Source: Chryseobacterium gleum (GTDB lineage: Bacteria; Bacteroidota; Bacteroidia; UBA10329). Taken from it: a stretch of 8,020 nucleotides of DNA. The notes under the pieces were generated by a model. The model saw only the letters and a program-made list of their open reading frames with translations, searched no databases and was not told the DNA's origin. The stretch lies in assembly GCA_945874195.1 (NCBI GenBank), contig CAMCFW010000085.1:1-8020 (forward strand), written 5' to 3'. A program made the translations under genes and the position numbers. This document shows positions 1 through 7,032 of this stretch, in pieces (the stretch's first letter is position 1; every line of letters begins with the position of its first letter).

Positions 1-2
1 GG

Positions 3-1406
3 CTTTTATGGATCATCCCGTTCGTTTCGAGCGGGCAACATGCCATTATCCGTGGTGTGGCGCCATTGGCCATTGGCGAAGAAATTCAGCTCAGGGTCTT
101 TGATGACCCGATCAGTGGGAAGGAGCGAATTCTGGCCAAACAGAAGGTGGAGGCCGATGGCAGTTTCGAGCTGAAGGGTCTTGCCAATGGGGTGCAATAC
201 GCGTTTTTGCAGGTAGGTCAGCACTGTGCCGATTTTTACATTGAACGCGATAAAGACCTCGAACTTACCTTTGTGCCGCCTGCCAAAGACCCGAAAAAGC
301 CCGAAGCTTTTTACGAACGTCATTTTTTCGCCCCTAAGATCATGGGAGGAAAGTCATCCAAATTGAACAGGCAGATCATCGCTTTCAACGATTCCATCGA
401 TGCCTTTCTCGAGGGCGTTTATCCGATTCTGGTCAATCGCAGAAACCCTCAGCTGGTGGCCAAGAAATTGGCTGCTTTTCAGGCAAGTGTGTCGAAGGAT
501 TTTGCCTCCGTTGAGCCTTTCGCCAAAGCCTACATGAAATATTCCATTGCCGGAGTGGAACAAACCTTTCAGACAGATCGGGAATTGTTGTTCAATAAGT
601 ATCTGAAGGGCCAGCAGGTGCTTTTCGACAATCCGGCCTATGTGGAATTTGTGCTACAGTTCTTTCAAGGTTCGGTGAACAGGATGCTGCTGATAGATCG
701 ATTGGAAGAATGCAAAAAGGCACTTAACGCGCCCGAAGCGTTTGCTGTATTTGATCGTATGTTGGCCCAAGATCCAATGCTTGAAAACACCTCGATGCGA
801 AGGTTGGTGCTCCTTGATGGTATGAAAGAAATGATGACCCATAAGGATCTTGATCGGCAAAAGTTGGTTCAGGCATTGATAATTTTCGGTGGATCATCGT
901 CTGATTCGCATCTGGGGAGCGCAGCAATGAATGTGGCCCGAAATCAAGAACAATTGAATGTTGGGACCGAGGCCCCCGAGATCGTTTTCAGCGACCTGAA
1001 CGGAAAGCAGAAGAAGCTTTCGGACCTTAGGGGGTCGTATGTGTTCCTAGAATTGACGGATGCGAAAAACGGTTATTGCCAGCGCGAAACGAACGTGATT
1101 CCGAATCTGAAGGCAGAATTCAGTCAAGTAAAGTTTGTAACCATCTGTGTTGGAAATTCTAAGGAGGAAATGAGGGCACTTCGTGCTCAAATGTTGATCG
1201 ATTGGGAGCTTGGCGGAATAGAACTTTCATCGCCCACCCTCGAGGATTATGAAGTGAAAAGTCTGCCACTGTTCTTCATTATCGATCCGCAGGGCAGATT
1301 CCACCGATCGCCTGCCAAAGACCCGACCAAAGGCGCGCAGGGCGAACTGATGGTGCTGACGGAAATGCTGAAAGCAAAGGGTAAACGCTCAGTGGGCGGC
1401 AAGTAA
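3..1406 (+). CDS. Secreted TlpA/redoxin-like thioredoxin-fold protein, 5' end cut by window
   Basis: The reading frame is open to the left edge, so the true start lies upstream. The GTG at 57 is only an internal valine codon. The first visible residues (LLWIIPFVSSGQ) look like the end of a signal peptide, which suggests export. Next comes a beta-rich domain to about nt 300, of the kind that precedes redoxin domains in Bacteroidota (DUF4369-like), then a helical middle (about nt 330-940). From about nt 955 to the end there is a TlpA/AhpC-TSA-like thioredoxin fold: a GTEAPEIVFSDLNGK entry motif, LSDLRGSYVFLEL for the central strand, and KSLPLFFIIDPQGRF carrying the usual cis-proline. The active site is altered. 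Where CxxC is expected I read NGYC (nt 1068-1079), so only the second cysteine remains and ordinary disulfide exchange is doubtful. The 467 visible residues fit a nearly complete protein. Its tail overlaps the convergent Nudix gene by 18 bases. The fold call is fairly secure, but the function is unknown. Confidence 0.75.
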   Translation, partial: LLWIIPFVSSGQHAIIRGVAPLAIGEEIQLRVFDDPISGKERILAKQKVEADGSFELKGLANGVQYAFLQVGQHCADFYIERDKDLELTFVPPAKDPKKPEAFYERHFFAPKIMGGKSSKLNRQIIAFNDSIDAFLEGVYPILVNRRNPQLVAKKLAAFQASVSKDFASVEPFAKAYMKYSIAGVEQTFQTDRELLFNKYLKGQQVLFDNPAYVEFVLQFFQGSVNRMLLIDRLEECKKALNAPEAFAVFDRMLAQDPMLENTSMRRLVLLDGMKEMMTHKDLDRQKLVQALIIFGGSSSDSHLGSAAMNVARNQEQLNVGTEAPEIVFSDLNGKQKKLSDLRGSYVFLELTDAKNGYCQRETNVIPNLKAEFSQVKFVTICVGNSKEEMRALRAQMLIDWELGGIELSSPTLEDYEVKSLPLFFIIDPQGRFHRSPAKDPTKGAQGELMVLTEMLKAKGKRSVGGK

Positions 1407-2006
1407 TCCTTCGGTTACAACTTGACGTATGGACCCGAAACTGCCACTCGAAAGCGTTTCTGCTTCCTCAGTTGAAATCCATTTCACTTCCGAGATGCCT
1501 TCTTCGGTTTGAGGTTTGAGTTGCTGATGGTCCGAACTCTTCATCAGAAACCAATAGGTCGGTTTCAGAATGCGTTGCCCCTTTATTTCGTAGGTGTGAA
1601 ACGTGGTGCGGAGTGACCTGTCGATGGTCGGTTCGGCAATTCCGCATTCTTCGGCCACCTCGCGCACAGCACAGTTCTCGATCGTTTCGCCTTTCTCCAA
1701 CTTTCCCTTTGGAAGATCCCACATGCCATTTCGGTGAATGAACAGCCAAAATCCATCATCATTTCTGACCAGACCCCCTGCCGCTTCCACCACGTTGAAG
1801 TGCGATCGGAAATCTTCCCAAGCCTGATCGATATTTTCAGAAACGTGGACCTTGAATTCTGAATTCAGCTCCAATTCCTGGATGACGGTGGTCCAATCGA
1901 TCGGCTCCGTACCACTGATTTTTCTGTTGAAAACTACTCCGTTCCCAGGCTCGTTCCCGAACCGGATAAAAGAGCTTCCCATGAAAACTTTATAGCTTTG
2001 CGGCAT
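1389..2006 (-). CDS. Nudix hydrolase of unknown substrate
   Basis: This 205-residue protein should hydrolyse a nucleoside diphosphate linked to another group (Nudix family); the substrate cannot be read from sequence. The Nudix box is perfect at residues 101-123: glycine at 101, glutamate at 107, then REVAEECGI at 115-123, matching GX5EX7REUXEEXGU. It is preceded by AAGGLV (75-80) and WDLPKGK (96-102), both typical of the fold. The C-terminal part includes LKPTYWF and QTEEGISEVKW, also usual for Nudix proteins. An N-terminal region of about 70 residues beginning MPQSYKVF precedes the domain. I chose the ATG at 2006-2004 because, as far as I recall, Bacteroidota relatives begin near YKVF. A longer frame reaching 2123 would run deep into pyrE and is rejected. 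MGSSF at 1982 is a possible later start. The gene is divergent from pyrE with overlapping start codons, and its 3' end overlaps the redoxin-like gene. No clear promoter is visible on this strand. Confidence 0.88.
   Translation of the reverse strand: MPQSYKVFMGSSFIRFGNEPGNGVVFNRKISGTEPIDWTTVIQELELNSEFKVHVSENIDQAWEDFRSHFNVVEAAGGLVRNDDGFWLFIHRNGMWDLPKGKLEKGETIENCAVREVAEECGIAEPTIDRSLRTTFHTYEIKGQRILKPTYWFLMKSSDHQQLKPQTEEGISEVKWISTEEAETLSSGSFGSIRQVVTEGLLAAH
1993..2000 (+). promoter_or_regulatory. Bacteroidota -7 promoter box for pyrE
   Basis: TAGCTTTG matches the Bacteroidota sigma-A -7 consensus TAnnTTTG at all fixed positions and ends four bases before the pyrE ATG. Transcription would begin at or next to the start codon, giving an mRNA with almost no leader. 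No convincing TTG -33 element is seen at the usual spacing, and the box lies inside the Nudix coding region. The call is an inference from consensus and position. Confidence 0.5.
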
Positions 2007-2649
2007 GGATATTTTGAACTCAGAATTGGCTGCTAAGGTAGCCAACGAACTGCTTAGGATAAAGGCGGTGAAACTACAACCGAACAGCCCTTTTACTTGG
2101 GCATCGGGCTGGCGGTCGCCCATTTATTGCGATAATCGGAAAACGCTTTCCTATCCTGATGTGAGACGGTTAATCGCGAAAGGGTTGGCAGATGGAGTTC
2201 GCCAAAAGTTTGCCGATGCCGAAGTTGTGGCCGGGGTGGCAACTGGGGCCATTGCCATTGGTCTGATGGTGGCCGAAGAATTGGATCTGCCTTTCGTTTA
2301 CGTTCGTCCGAAGCCGAAGGAACATGGACTGGGAAATCAGATCGAAGGCTATTTGCCCGAGAACAGCAAGGTGGTGGTGATCGAAGATCTTATTTCTACT
2401 GGAGGCAGCAGTTTGAAAGCGGTGGAAGCGCTGCGCGAAACAACATCGGAGGTGCTTGGCATGTTGGCCATTTTCACCTATGGCTTTGCCGATGCCGATA
2501 AGAATTTTGAAGCTGCCGATTGCAAGATCTTCACGCTTTCAAACTATACTGAACTGGTTAGATCGGCAGTTGCATCGGGCTATGTTTCGGCACAAGACCT
2601 TGAGCAATTGAACGAATGGCGAAAGTCGCCTTCCACTTGGAAATCTTAA
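2005..2649 (+). CDS. pyrE: Orotate phosphoribosyltransferase
   Basis: PyrE joins orotate to PRPP to give orotidine 5'-monophosphate, the fifth step of de novo UMP synthesis, in the cytoplasm. The 214-residue length is normal for the family. FTWASGWRSPIYCDNR (about residues 30-45) is the conserved N-terminal block. YVRPKPKEHG (99-108) supplies the catalytic-loop lysines and histidine. VVVIEDLISTGGSS (123-136) is the PRPP-binding motif, with the acidic pair E127-D128 and the STGGSS loop. The ATG at 2005 puts the N-terminus (MDILNSELAAKVANELL) where the family usually begins. There is no room for a Shine-Dalgarno site if transcription starts from the box at 1993-2000. The gene stands alone on its strand: it is divergent from the Nudix gene and convergent with birA 20 bases downstream, with a hairpin between. 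Confidence 0.97.
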   Translation: MDILNSELAAKVANELLRIKAVKLQPNSPFTWASGWRSPIYCDNRKTLSYPDVRRLIAKGLADGVRQKFADAEVVAGVATGAIAIGLMVAEELDLPFVYVRPKPKEHGLGNQIEGYLPENSKVVVIEDLISTGGSSLKAVEALRETTSEVLGMLAIFTYGFADADKNFEAADCKIFTLSNYTELVRSAVASGYVSAQDLEQLNEWRKSPSTWKS

Positions 2650-2650
2650 G

Positions 2651-2670
2651 AGACGCGTAACCCGCGTTTT
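2651..2670 (+). terminator. Probable intrinsic terminator of pyrE
   Basis: ACGCG (2653-2657) and CGCGT (2663-2667) form a five-pair GC-rich stem with a five-base TAACC loop, extendable by weaker A-T and G-T pairs. A run of Ts continues to 2671, as expected for termination on the plus strand. On the minus strand no T tract follows the hairpin, so it should serve pyrE rather than birA. The stem is short, so strength is uncertain. It fills the whole gap between the two convergent genes. Confidence 0.45.
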
Positions 2671-3410
2671 TAAGCAAGATTCCAAGCTATTTCGTGATGC
2701 TGATGGTGGGTGCTGCTGCCATCTGCTCGTTCCAATTCCAACTCGCCAGAGCGTTTTACGCCTAAGATTTTCACATCTTCCTTCTTTCCGTTTAGCGTCA
2801 GCGTCATTTTTTGCCCGATACCGAACAGACTGTCATTGAATTTAGTGGAGATCGGTCCGAAATTGCCTTCGCGCAGTTGGAGGTAATGTTTCTCAAGGTG
2901 TTTGTTCAGTTTGTCAAGAACGGTTTCCAATTCAAACTCATCATTCAGCAATAATGCAAGAGAAGTGGCATTCAATTCGGGCTGAAACGTGTTCTGGTTC
3001 ACATTCAATCCAATGCCAGCAATGCTTGTTTCAATCATACTTCCGCGAAGCGTGTTCTCAATGAGAATGCCGGCCACCTTCTTTCCATCGATAAGCACAT
3101 CGTTGGGCCACTTGATCTTTACTTCATTATTCGGAAGGAAGTAAGAAACCGTGTCGAAAACCGCCAAGGCCACGGTGGCGCTAAGCATGAACTGGTCTTT
3201 CGCTGCCAAAAAGACAGGCCTCAGAATATAGCTGCATGTTAGGTTCTTTTCAGGTTCGGTCAGCCACAGATTGGACCGCTGACCGCGTCCATCGGTCTGC
3301 TCATCTGCCATGACCACGGTGCCTTCAATGGCCGTTTTGTCGCGAATAAGGTTGCGGGCATAGTTGTTGGTCGAATCGACCCGCCTAAGACGGATCAGAT
3401 TGGATCCCAT
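2670..3410 (-). CDS. birA: Biotin--[acetyl-CoA-carboxylase] ligase, catalytic-only form
   Basis: This enzyme activates biotin with ATP to biotinyl-AMP and attaches it to a lysine of the biotin carboxyl carrier protein, needed for fatty acid synthesis. Visible motifs in the 246-residue protein are DSTN (12-15), the biotinyl-AMP loop GRGQR (41-45), KWPND (100-104), the conserved lysine at about 111 in GKKVAGILIE, and GIGLNV (132-137). The C-terminal ~55 residues fit the small beta domain of the family. There is no N-terminal winged helix, so unlike the E. coli protein it should not repress transcription. I start at the ATG at 3410-3408 because it places the motifs at their usual spacing. A frame reaching 3635 would overlap rsfS and adds residues without family resemblance. 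It is divergent from rsfS across 67 bases and convergent with pyrE. I could not identify a clear promoter on this strand. Confidence 0.95.
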   Translation of the reverse strand: MGSNLIRLRRVDSTNNYARNLIRDKTAIEGTVVMADEQTDGRGQRSNLWLTEPEKNLTCSYILRPVFLAAKDQFMLSATVALAVFDTVSYFLPNNEVKIKWPNDVLIDGKKVAGILIENTLRGSMIETSIAGIGLNVNQNTFQPELNATSLALLLNDEFELETVLDKLNKHLEKHYLQLREGNFGPISTKFNDSLFGIGQKMTLTLNGKKEDVKILGVKRSGELELERADGSSTHHQHHEIAWNLA

Positions 3411-3430
3411 GAATTGAAAATGGCTCAAAA

Positions 3431-3457
3431 TTGAAGGAAGATTAAATGGTAAATTTG
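3431..3457 (+). promoter_or_regulatory. Promoter for the rsfS-ftsH run
   Basis: TAAATTTG at 3450-3457 is a full match to the Bacteroidota -7 box TAnnTTTG. A TTG at 3431-3433 lies 16 bases upstream, slightly short of the usual -33 spacing but acceptable. Transcription should start around 3462, leaving a leader of roughly 15 bases before the rsfS ATG. The surrounding gap is AT-rich, unlike the flanking genes. It is the only clear promoter before the five-gene rightward run until psd. Confidence 0.55.
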
Positions 3458-3477
3458 CAAATTCTAAAATCCCCTGA

Positions 3478-3855
3478 ATGAAGAAAGTATCCCGCAAGGC
3501 GGAGTCAGAACGATTGGTTGAAGAAGTGATCAATGGTCTGCGAGAAAAAAAGGGGAAAGAGATCGTTACACTCGACCTTCGAAAATTAGATAAATCAGTT
3601 ACCGATTTCTTTGTGCTCTGCAGCGGAGATTCCAATACGCATGTGAATGCATTGGCCGGAAGTGTGGAGCACGAAGTTCAAAAGAACCTGAAGGACAAGC
3701 CTTGGCATGTGGAGGGAACAAGTAATGCCGAATGGGTGTTACTGGACTATGTGAACGTGGTTGTGCACATTTTTCAGCGCAGCACCCGCGAACATTTCAA
3801 TATTGAAGGTCTGTGGGCCGATGCGGTGGTTAAAGAATATGAAGAAGTGGCTTAG
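3478..3855 (+). CDS. rsfS: Ribosomal silencing factor RsfS
   Basis: RsfS (DUF143/RsfA, Iojap family) binds ribosomal protein uL14 on the 50S subunit and blocks joining to the 30S, lowering translation when nutrients run short. The 125-residue protein has the family signatures in order: LDKSVTDFFVLCSGDS (37-52), the EG pair near 79-80, WVLLDYVNVVVHIF (86-99), and the R-E-H-F-N-I-E-G-L-W-A-D-A block (104-116). The usual LLDYGDVVVH reads LLDYVNVVVH here, losing the Gly-Asp pair; this may be lineage variation. The ATG at 3478 gives a normal N-terminus. The gene leads the rightward run, and its stop lies 17 bases before the ftsH start, so the two are probably co-transcribed. Confidence 0.94.
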   Translation: MKKVSRKAESERLVEEVINGLREKKGKEIVTLDLRKLDKSVTDFFVLCSGDSNTHVNALAGSVEHEVQKNLKDKPWHVEGTSNAEWVLLDYVNVVVHIFQRSTREHFNIEGLWADAVVKEYEEVA

Positions 3856-3872
3856 GCCCAAACGAACAGAAA

Positions 3873-5951
3873 ATGTCAGAAAAAGAGAATAAGGATAAAG
3901 GGAAAAAGGGGAAGGATAAGAAACCTGAAGGGTCGAAATTCAATTTCGAACTCAATTTCAACTTCTATTGGGTGTATGTGATCATTGCGGTGGTGTTTGT
4001 GACCATGGCTTTCTTTCCGAACCTGAGCGAAGGAGAACGGAAATTGAATGACGAACAGTTGGAACAGATGCTTTCGTCTGGCGATGTAGAGAAACTGCTC
4101 ATTATTAATAAGGACCTGGCTGAGATATACATACGCACCGATGCGTTGAAGGAGAAGGAGGCCTACAAACATGTGAAAGAGAATCCGTTTGGATCGTCTC
4201 TCAATACGGGTCCGCACTTCTTTTACCAGATAGTTGAGTTGCAGAACTTTGACAATACCCTACGAGAGATCAATGCGAACCTGCCCGAAGGACAGCACTT
4301 TAGCACGAGTGCTGAAACTCGACAGAAATGGGGCGATTCGGTCATGTGGTTGCTGCCTTTTGTTCTCATAATAGGTCTTTGGGTATTCCTAATGCGAAGA
4401 ATGAGCGGAGGAGCAGGAGGCGGTGCACAGATATTCAATATCGGAAAATCGAAGGCGCAGCTGTTTGAAGGCGACACGAAAGTGAACGTGACGTTTGATG
4501 ACGTGGCAGGTTTGGATGAAGCGAAGGTTGAGATAAAGGAAATCGTTGAATTCTTAAAAAGCCCTCAGAAATACACAGATCTGGGAGCGAAGATCCCGAA
4601 AGGTGCGCTACTTGTAGGCCCACCGGGAACTGGGAAAACGCTTCTTGCCAAAGCGGTTGCAGGCGAGGCCAAGGTGCCATTCTTCTCTCTTTCGGGTTCA
4701 GATTTTGTGGAGATGTTTGTTGGAGTAGGGGCCAGCCGAGTGCGCGACCTGTTCAAACAGGCCAAAGAAAAAGCCCCCGCCATCATTTTCATCGATGAGA
4801 TAGACGCCATAGGCCGTGCGCGGGGTAAAAGCATATCGCAAGGCGCCAATGACGAACGCGAGAATACATTGAATCAACTTTTGACCGAGATGGATGGTTT
4901 CGGCACCAATAGCGGGGTCATTATTCTGGCAGCAACCAACCGTGCCGATATTCTTGACCGCGCGTTGATGCGTGCAGGACGTTTTGACCGACAGATACTG
5001 GTTGACATGCCCGACCTGACGGAGAGGATCCAAATATTCAAGGTGCATCTGAAACCACTTAAACTGGGCACAGACGTTGACGTGGAATTCCTTGGAAAAC
5101 AAACTCCTGGCTTTTCTGGCGCTGACATCGCCAACATGTGCAACGAGGCTGCGCTAATTGCCGCCCGAAAAGACAAGAAGCAGGTTGAAAAGCAGGATTT
5201 CCTCGATGCGGTTGACCGGATCATCGGAGGATTGGAAAAGAAGAACAAGATCATTTCGAAGGATGAAAAGAAGGTTATCGCTTATCACGAGGCAGGACAT
5301 GCATCGGTAAGTTGGCTGACCGAACATGCTTCACCACTCATTAAAGTGACCATCGTTCCAAGGGGTCGGTCGTTGGGCGCGGCATGGTATCTTCCTGAGG
5401 AACGACAGATAACCACCAAAGAGCAGATGTTGGATGAAATGTGTGCCACACTGGGAGGTCGTGCAGCCGAGGAGATCATCTTCGGAAAGGTTTCGACCGG
5501 TGCATTGAGCGATCTGGAGAAGGTGACCAAACAGGCCTATGCCATGGTGACCGTTTATGGACTGAGTGATAAGATCGGAAACATCAGTTTCTACGATTCT
5601 TCGGGTCAGAATGAATATACTTTCAACAGACCTTACAGCGAAAAGAAGGCCGAACTGATAGATAAGGAAGTGAGCGACATGGTTGAGGCAGCTTATGTGC
5701 GCACCAGGAAGATCCTTTCGGAGAATAAGGACAAGTTGGAGCTGCTGGCAGAGAATCTGCTTGAAAAGGAAGTGATATTCAAAGAAAATCTGGAGGCCAT
5801 TTTCGGTAAACGTCAATGGGAAAAGGAGGAAGAAGAGATCAGAAAACCGGAGGTGAAGGCGGATGTGAACGGAGCTGCTGAAGCTGCTGTTGTGGCCGTA
5901 GAGCCAGCCGCGGTGGTGGCCCCGGATCCAACTTCAGAAACGAATATCTGA
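3873..5951 (+). CDS. ftsH: ATP-dependent zinc metalloprotease FtsH
   Basis: FtsH is a membrane-anchored hexamer that uses ATP to pull out and degrade damaged membrane proteins and selected soluble regulators. In the 692-residue protein the order is: a lysine-rich cytoplasmic head (1-22), transmembrane helix 1 (about 31-48), an extracytoplasmic domain (about 50-155), transmembrane helix 2 (about 159-174), a glycine-rich linker, and the AAA domain. The AAA domain has Walker A GPPGTGKT (249-256), Walker B IIFIDEID (304-311) and the arginine-finger region NRADILDRALMRAGRFDRQ. The peptidase domain has the zinc site HEAGH (472-476, catalytic E473) and a third ligand, probably D547 in TGALSDLEKVT. 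All key residues are present, so the enzyme should be active. The last ~40 residues form a charged then Ala/Val/Pro-rich tail that looks disordered. It follows rsfS by 17 bases and is followed by DUF2007 and cdsA. Confidence 0.98.
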   Translation: MSEKENKDKGKKGKDKKPEGSKFNFELNFNFYWVYVIIAVVFVTMAFFPNLSEGERKLNDEQLEQMLSSGDVEKLLIINKDLAEIYIRTDALKEKEAYKHVKENPFGSSLNTGPHFFYQIVELQNFDNTLREINANLPEGQHFSTSAETRQKWGDSVMWLLPFVLIIGLWVFLMRRMSGGAGGGAQIFNIGKSKAQLFEGDTKVNVTFDDVAGLDEAKVEIKEIVEFLKSPQKYTDLGAKIPKGALLVGPPGTGKTLLAKAVAGEAKVPFFSLSGSDFVEMFVGVGASRVRDLFKQAKEKAPAIIFIDEIDAIGRARGKSISQGANDERENTLNQLLTEMDGFGTNSGVIILAATNRADILDRALMRAGRFDRQILVDMPDLTERIQIFKVHLKPLKLGTDVDVEFLGKQTPGFSGADIANMCNEAALIAARKDKKQVEKQDFLDAVDRIIGGLEKKNKIISKDEKKVIAYHEAGHASVSWLTEHASPLIKVTIVPRGRSLGAAWYLPEERQITTKEQMLDEMCATLGGRAAEEIIFGKVSTGALSDLEKVTKQAYAMVTVYGLSDKIGNISFYDSSGQNEYTFNRPYSEKKAELIDKEVSDMVEAAYVRTRKILSENKDKLELLAENLLEKEVIFKENLEAIFGKRQWEKEEEEIRKPEVKADVNGAAEAAVVAVEPAAVVAPDPTSETNI

Positions 5952-5985
5952 ACACGGTTTCGCTGAAAGTTGATAAATTGCCTGC

Positions 5986-6186
5986 TTGGAAAAAGGTTGG
6001 GTCAAGCTGTTGTCCGCAGACTGCACTCTTGCAGAATTGAAGTGCGCGGTGCTGAGGGAACATCAGATAAACGCTGTGGTGATCAACAGGCAAGATTCGT
6101 CTTACCTGTTCGGAGAAGCGGATCTGTATGTTCCGCAGGATGAAGTAATTCACGCTAAAAGGATCTTGGATGAAGAAAATGGCTGA
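5986..6186 (+). CDS. DUF2007 family small protein, TTG start
   Basis: This 66-residue protein resembles the DUF2007 family, described as putative prokaryotic signal-transducing proteins with a small ferredoxin-like fold related to PII. The recognisable parts are the opening MEKGWVKLLSA, the central HQINAVVINRQDSSYLFGEADLYV, split here as HQINAVVINRQDSSY and LFGEADLYV, and the closing IHAKRILDEENG. No enzymatic residues are evident, and its ligand and partner are unknown. The start is unusual but well defined: an in-frame TAA at 5974-5976 lies just upstream, there is no ATG or GTG in the region, and TTG at 5986 gives the normal family N-terminus. It starts 34 bases after ftsH ends and overlaps the next gene, cdsA, by 17 bases, suggesting co-transcription and perhaps coupled translation. 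A weak start codon may keep its level low. Confidence 0.82.
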   Translation: MEKGWVKLLSADCTLAELKCAVLREHQINAVVINRQDSSYLFGEADLYVPQDEVIHAKRILDEENG

Positions 6187-6997
6187 TCTTCCGTTGCGGA
6201 TAGGTGTTGGACTGGTGGTGTTCGGCATTTTTTTGGCCGCCATCTTTCTGGGTGGCGAGATCGGGTTCATGACCTTGTTCGGCTTTGCCCTGCTCATGGG
6301 GCTTTATGAGTTCTACAACCTGGTGGACATGGGCGGTTACAAGCCTCAACGGCTAACCGGATATGCGTTGGGCATTTCGTTGTTCGTGGGAAATGGACTG
6401 ATGACGTTCTACGGTTTCCCGGCACGGTTCCTTCTGTTTCCGTTGCTGTGTCTGTTTCTCATTCCGCCCATTGAGCTTTATCGCAAACGCGAGCATCCGT
6501 TCACCAATATTGCACACGGTTTTCTGGGCATCATCTATGTGGCTGTGCCAGTAACGCTGCTCATCAATATTATTCATCCGAGTGATGAGATAGGTTATGA
6601 TCCGTTGTTTTTCGTGGGTTTTCTGATGCTGATCCTTTCGAGCGATTCGGGGGCCTATCTGGCTGGTTCGGCCTTTGGAAAGCATAAACTTTTTGAACGG
6701 ATAAGCCCGAAGAAGAGCTGGGAGGGCGCCATTGGAGGCCTTGTGATGAGCATGGCCTTTGCCATCGGGTTCTCGTATTTCATCGACTTTCTGAATGTGT
6801 GGCAATGGATCGGGCTTTCTGTGGTTTCGGTGGTTGCAGGAATTTATGGCGATTTGGTTGAAAGCCTACTGAAACGGAACGTTGGAGCGAAGGACAGCGG
6901 TACGCTTCTACCCGGGCATGGCGGGGTGTTGGACCGGCTTGACAGCATCATTCTTGCCACCCCTTTCGCCTTTGCGTATTTGCAGATATTTCTGTGA
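6170..6997 (+). CDS. cdsA: Phosphatidate cytidylyltransferase (CDP-diacylglycerol synthase)
   Basis: CdsA converts CTP and phosphatidic acid into CDP-diacylglycerol, the branch-point precursor of phosphatidylethanolamine and acidic phospholipids, in the inner membrane. The 275-residue protein is hydrophobic almost throughout, with about seven or eight membrane segments. It carries the complete family signature at residues 232-258: S232, KR at 235-236, KD at 241-242, then LPGHGG (247-252) and DRLD (255-258). SSDSGAYLAG and SPKKSWEGAIGG further upstream are also characteristic. The start could be the ATG at 6170 (MKKMADLPL) or the one at 6179 (MADLPL); both overlap the end of the DUF2007 gene, by 17 or 8 bases, which suggests translational coupling. 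It is followed 35 bases later by psd, two steps downstream in the same pathway. The intervening phosphatidylserine synthase is not in this window. Confidence 0.96.
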   Translation: MKKMADLPLRIGVGLVVFGIFLAAIFLGGEIGFMTLFGFALLMGLYEFYNLVDMGGYKPQRLTGYALGISLFVGNGLMTFYGFPARFLLFPLLCLFLIPPIELYRKREHPFTNIAHGFLGIIYVAVPVTLLINIIHPSDEIGYDPLFFVGFLMLILSSDSGAYLAGSAFGKHKLFERISPKKSWEGAIGGLVMSMAFAIGFSYFIDFLNVWQWIGLSVVSVVAGIYGDLVESLLKRNVGAKDSGTLLPGHGGVLDRLDSIILATPFAFAYLQIFL

Positions 6998-7017
6998 AAA
7001 CCGCTTGATCCAAAGAT

Positions 7018-7025
7018 TACCTTTG
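7018..7025 (+). promoter_or_regulatory. Bacteroidota -7 promoter box for psd
   Basis: TACCTTTG is a full match to TAnnTTTG and ends seven bases before the first psd ATG at 7033. It lies in the 35-base gap after cdsA, so psd may be expressed on its own as well as by read-through. No good -33 element is visible. The box overlaps a small inverted repeat, CAAAG (7011-7015) and CTTTG (7021-7025). The inference rests on consensus and location. Confidence 0.4.
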
Positions 7026-7032
7026 CGCCCCC

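Noticed and set aside
57..59. GTG as the start of the redoxin-like gene
   Set aside because: The frame continues open to the window edge and the residues before it look like a signal peptide, so the real start is outside the window.
2007..2123. Extension of the Nudix frame upstream over pyrE
   Set aside because: It lies entirely antisense to conserved pyrE codons, and the added residues do not resemble Nudix proteins.
2209..2498. Two copies of TTTGCCGATGCCGA within pyrE (2209-2222 and 2485-2498)
   Set aside because: Both encode FADA-type residues in the same frame and have no flanking structure, so chance and codon preference explain them.
3411..3635. Extension of the birA frame upstream over rsfS
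   Set aside because: It covers the AT-rich intergenic promoter and the rsfS coding start, and the catalytic domain is complete from 3410.
4223..5816. Several long open frames antisense to ftsH
   Set aside because: They mirror the codon bias of a strongly conserved gene and show no recognisable domain or plausible protein composition.
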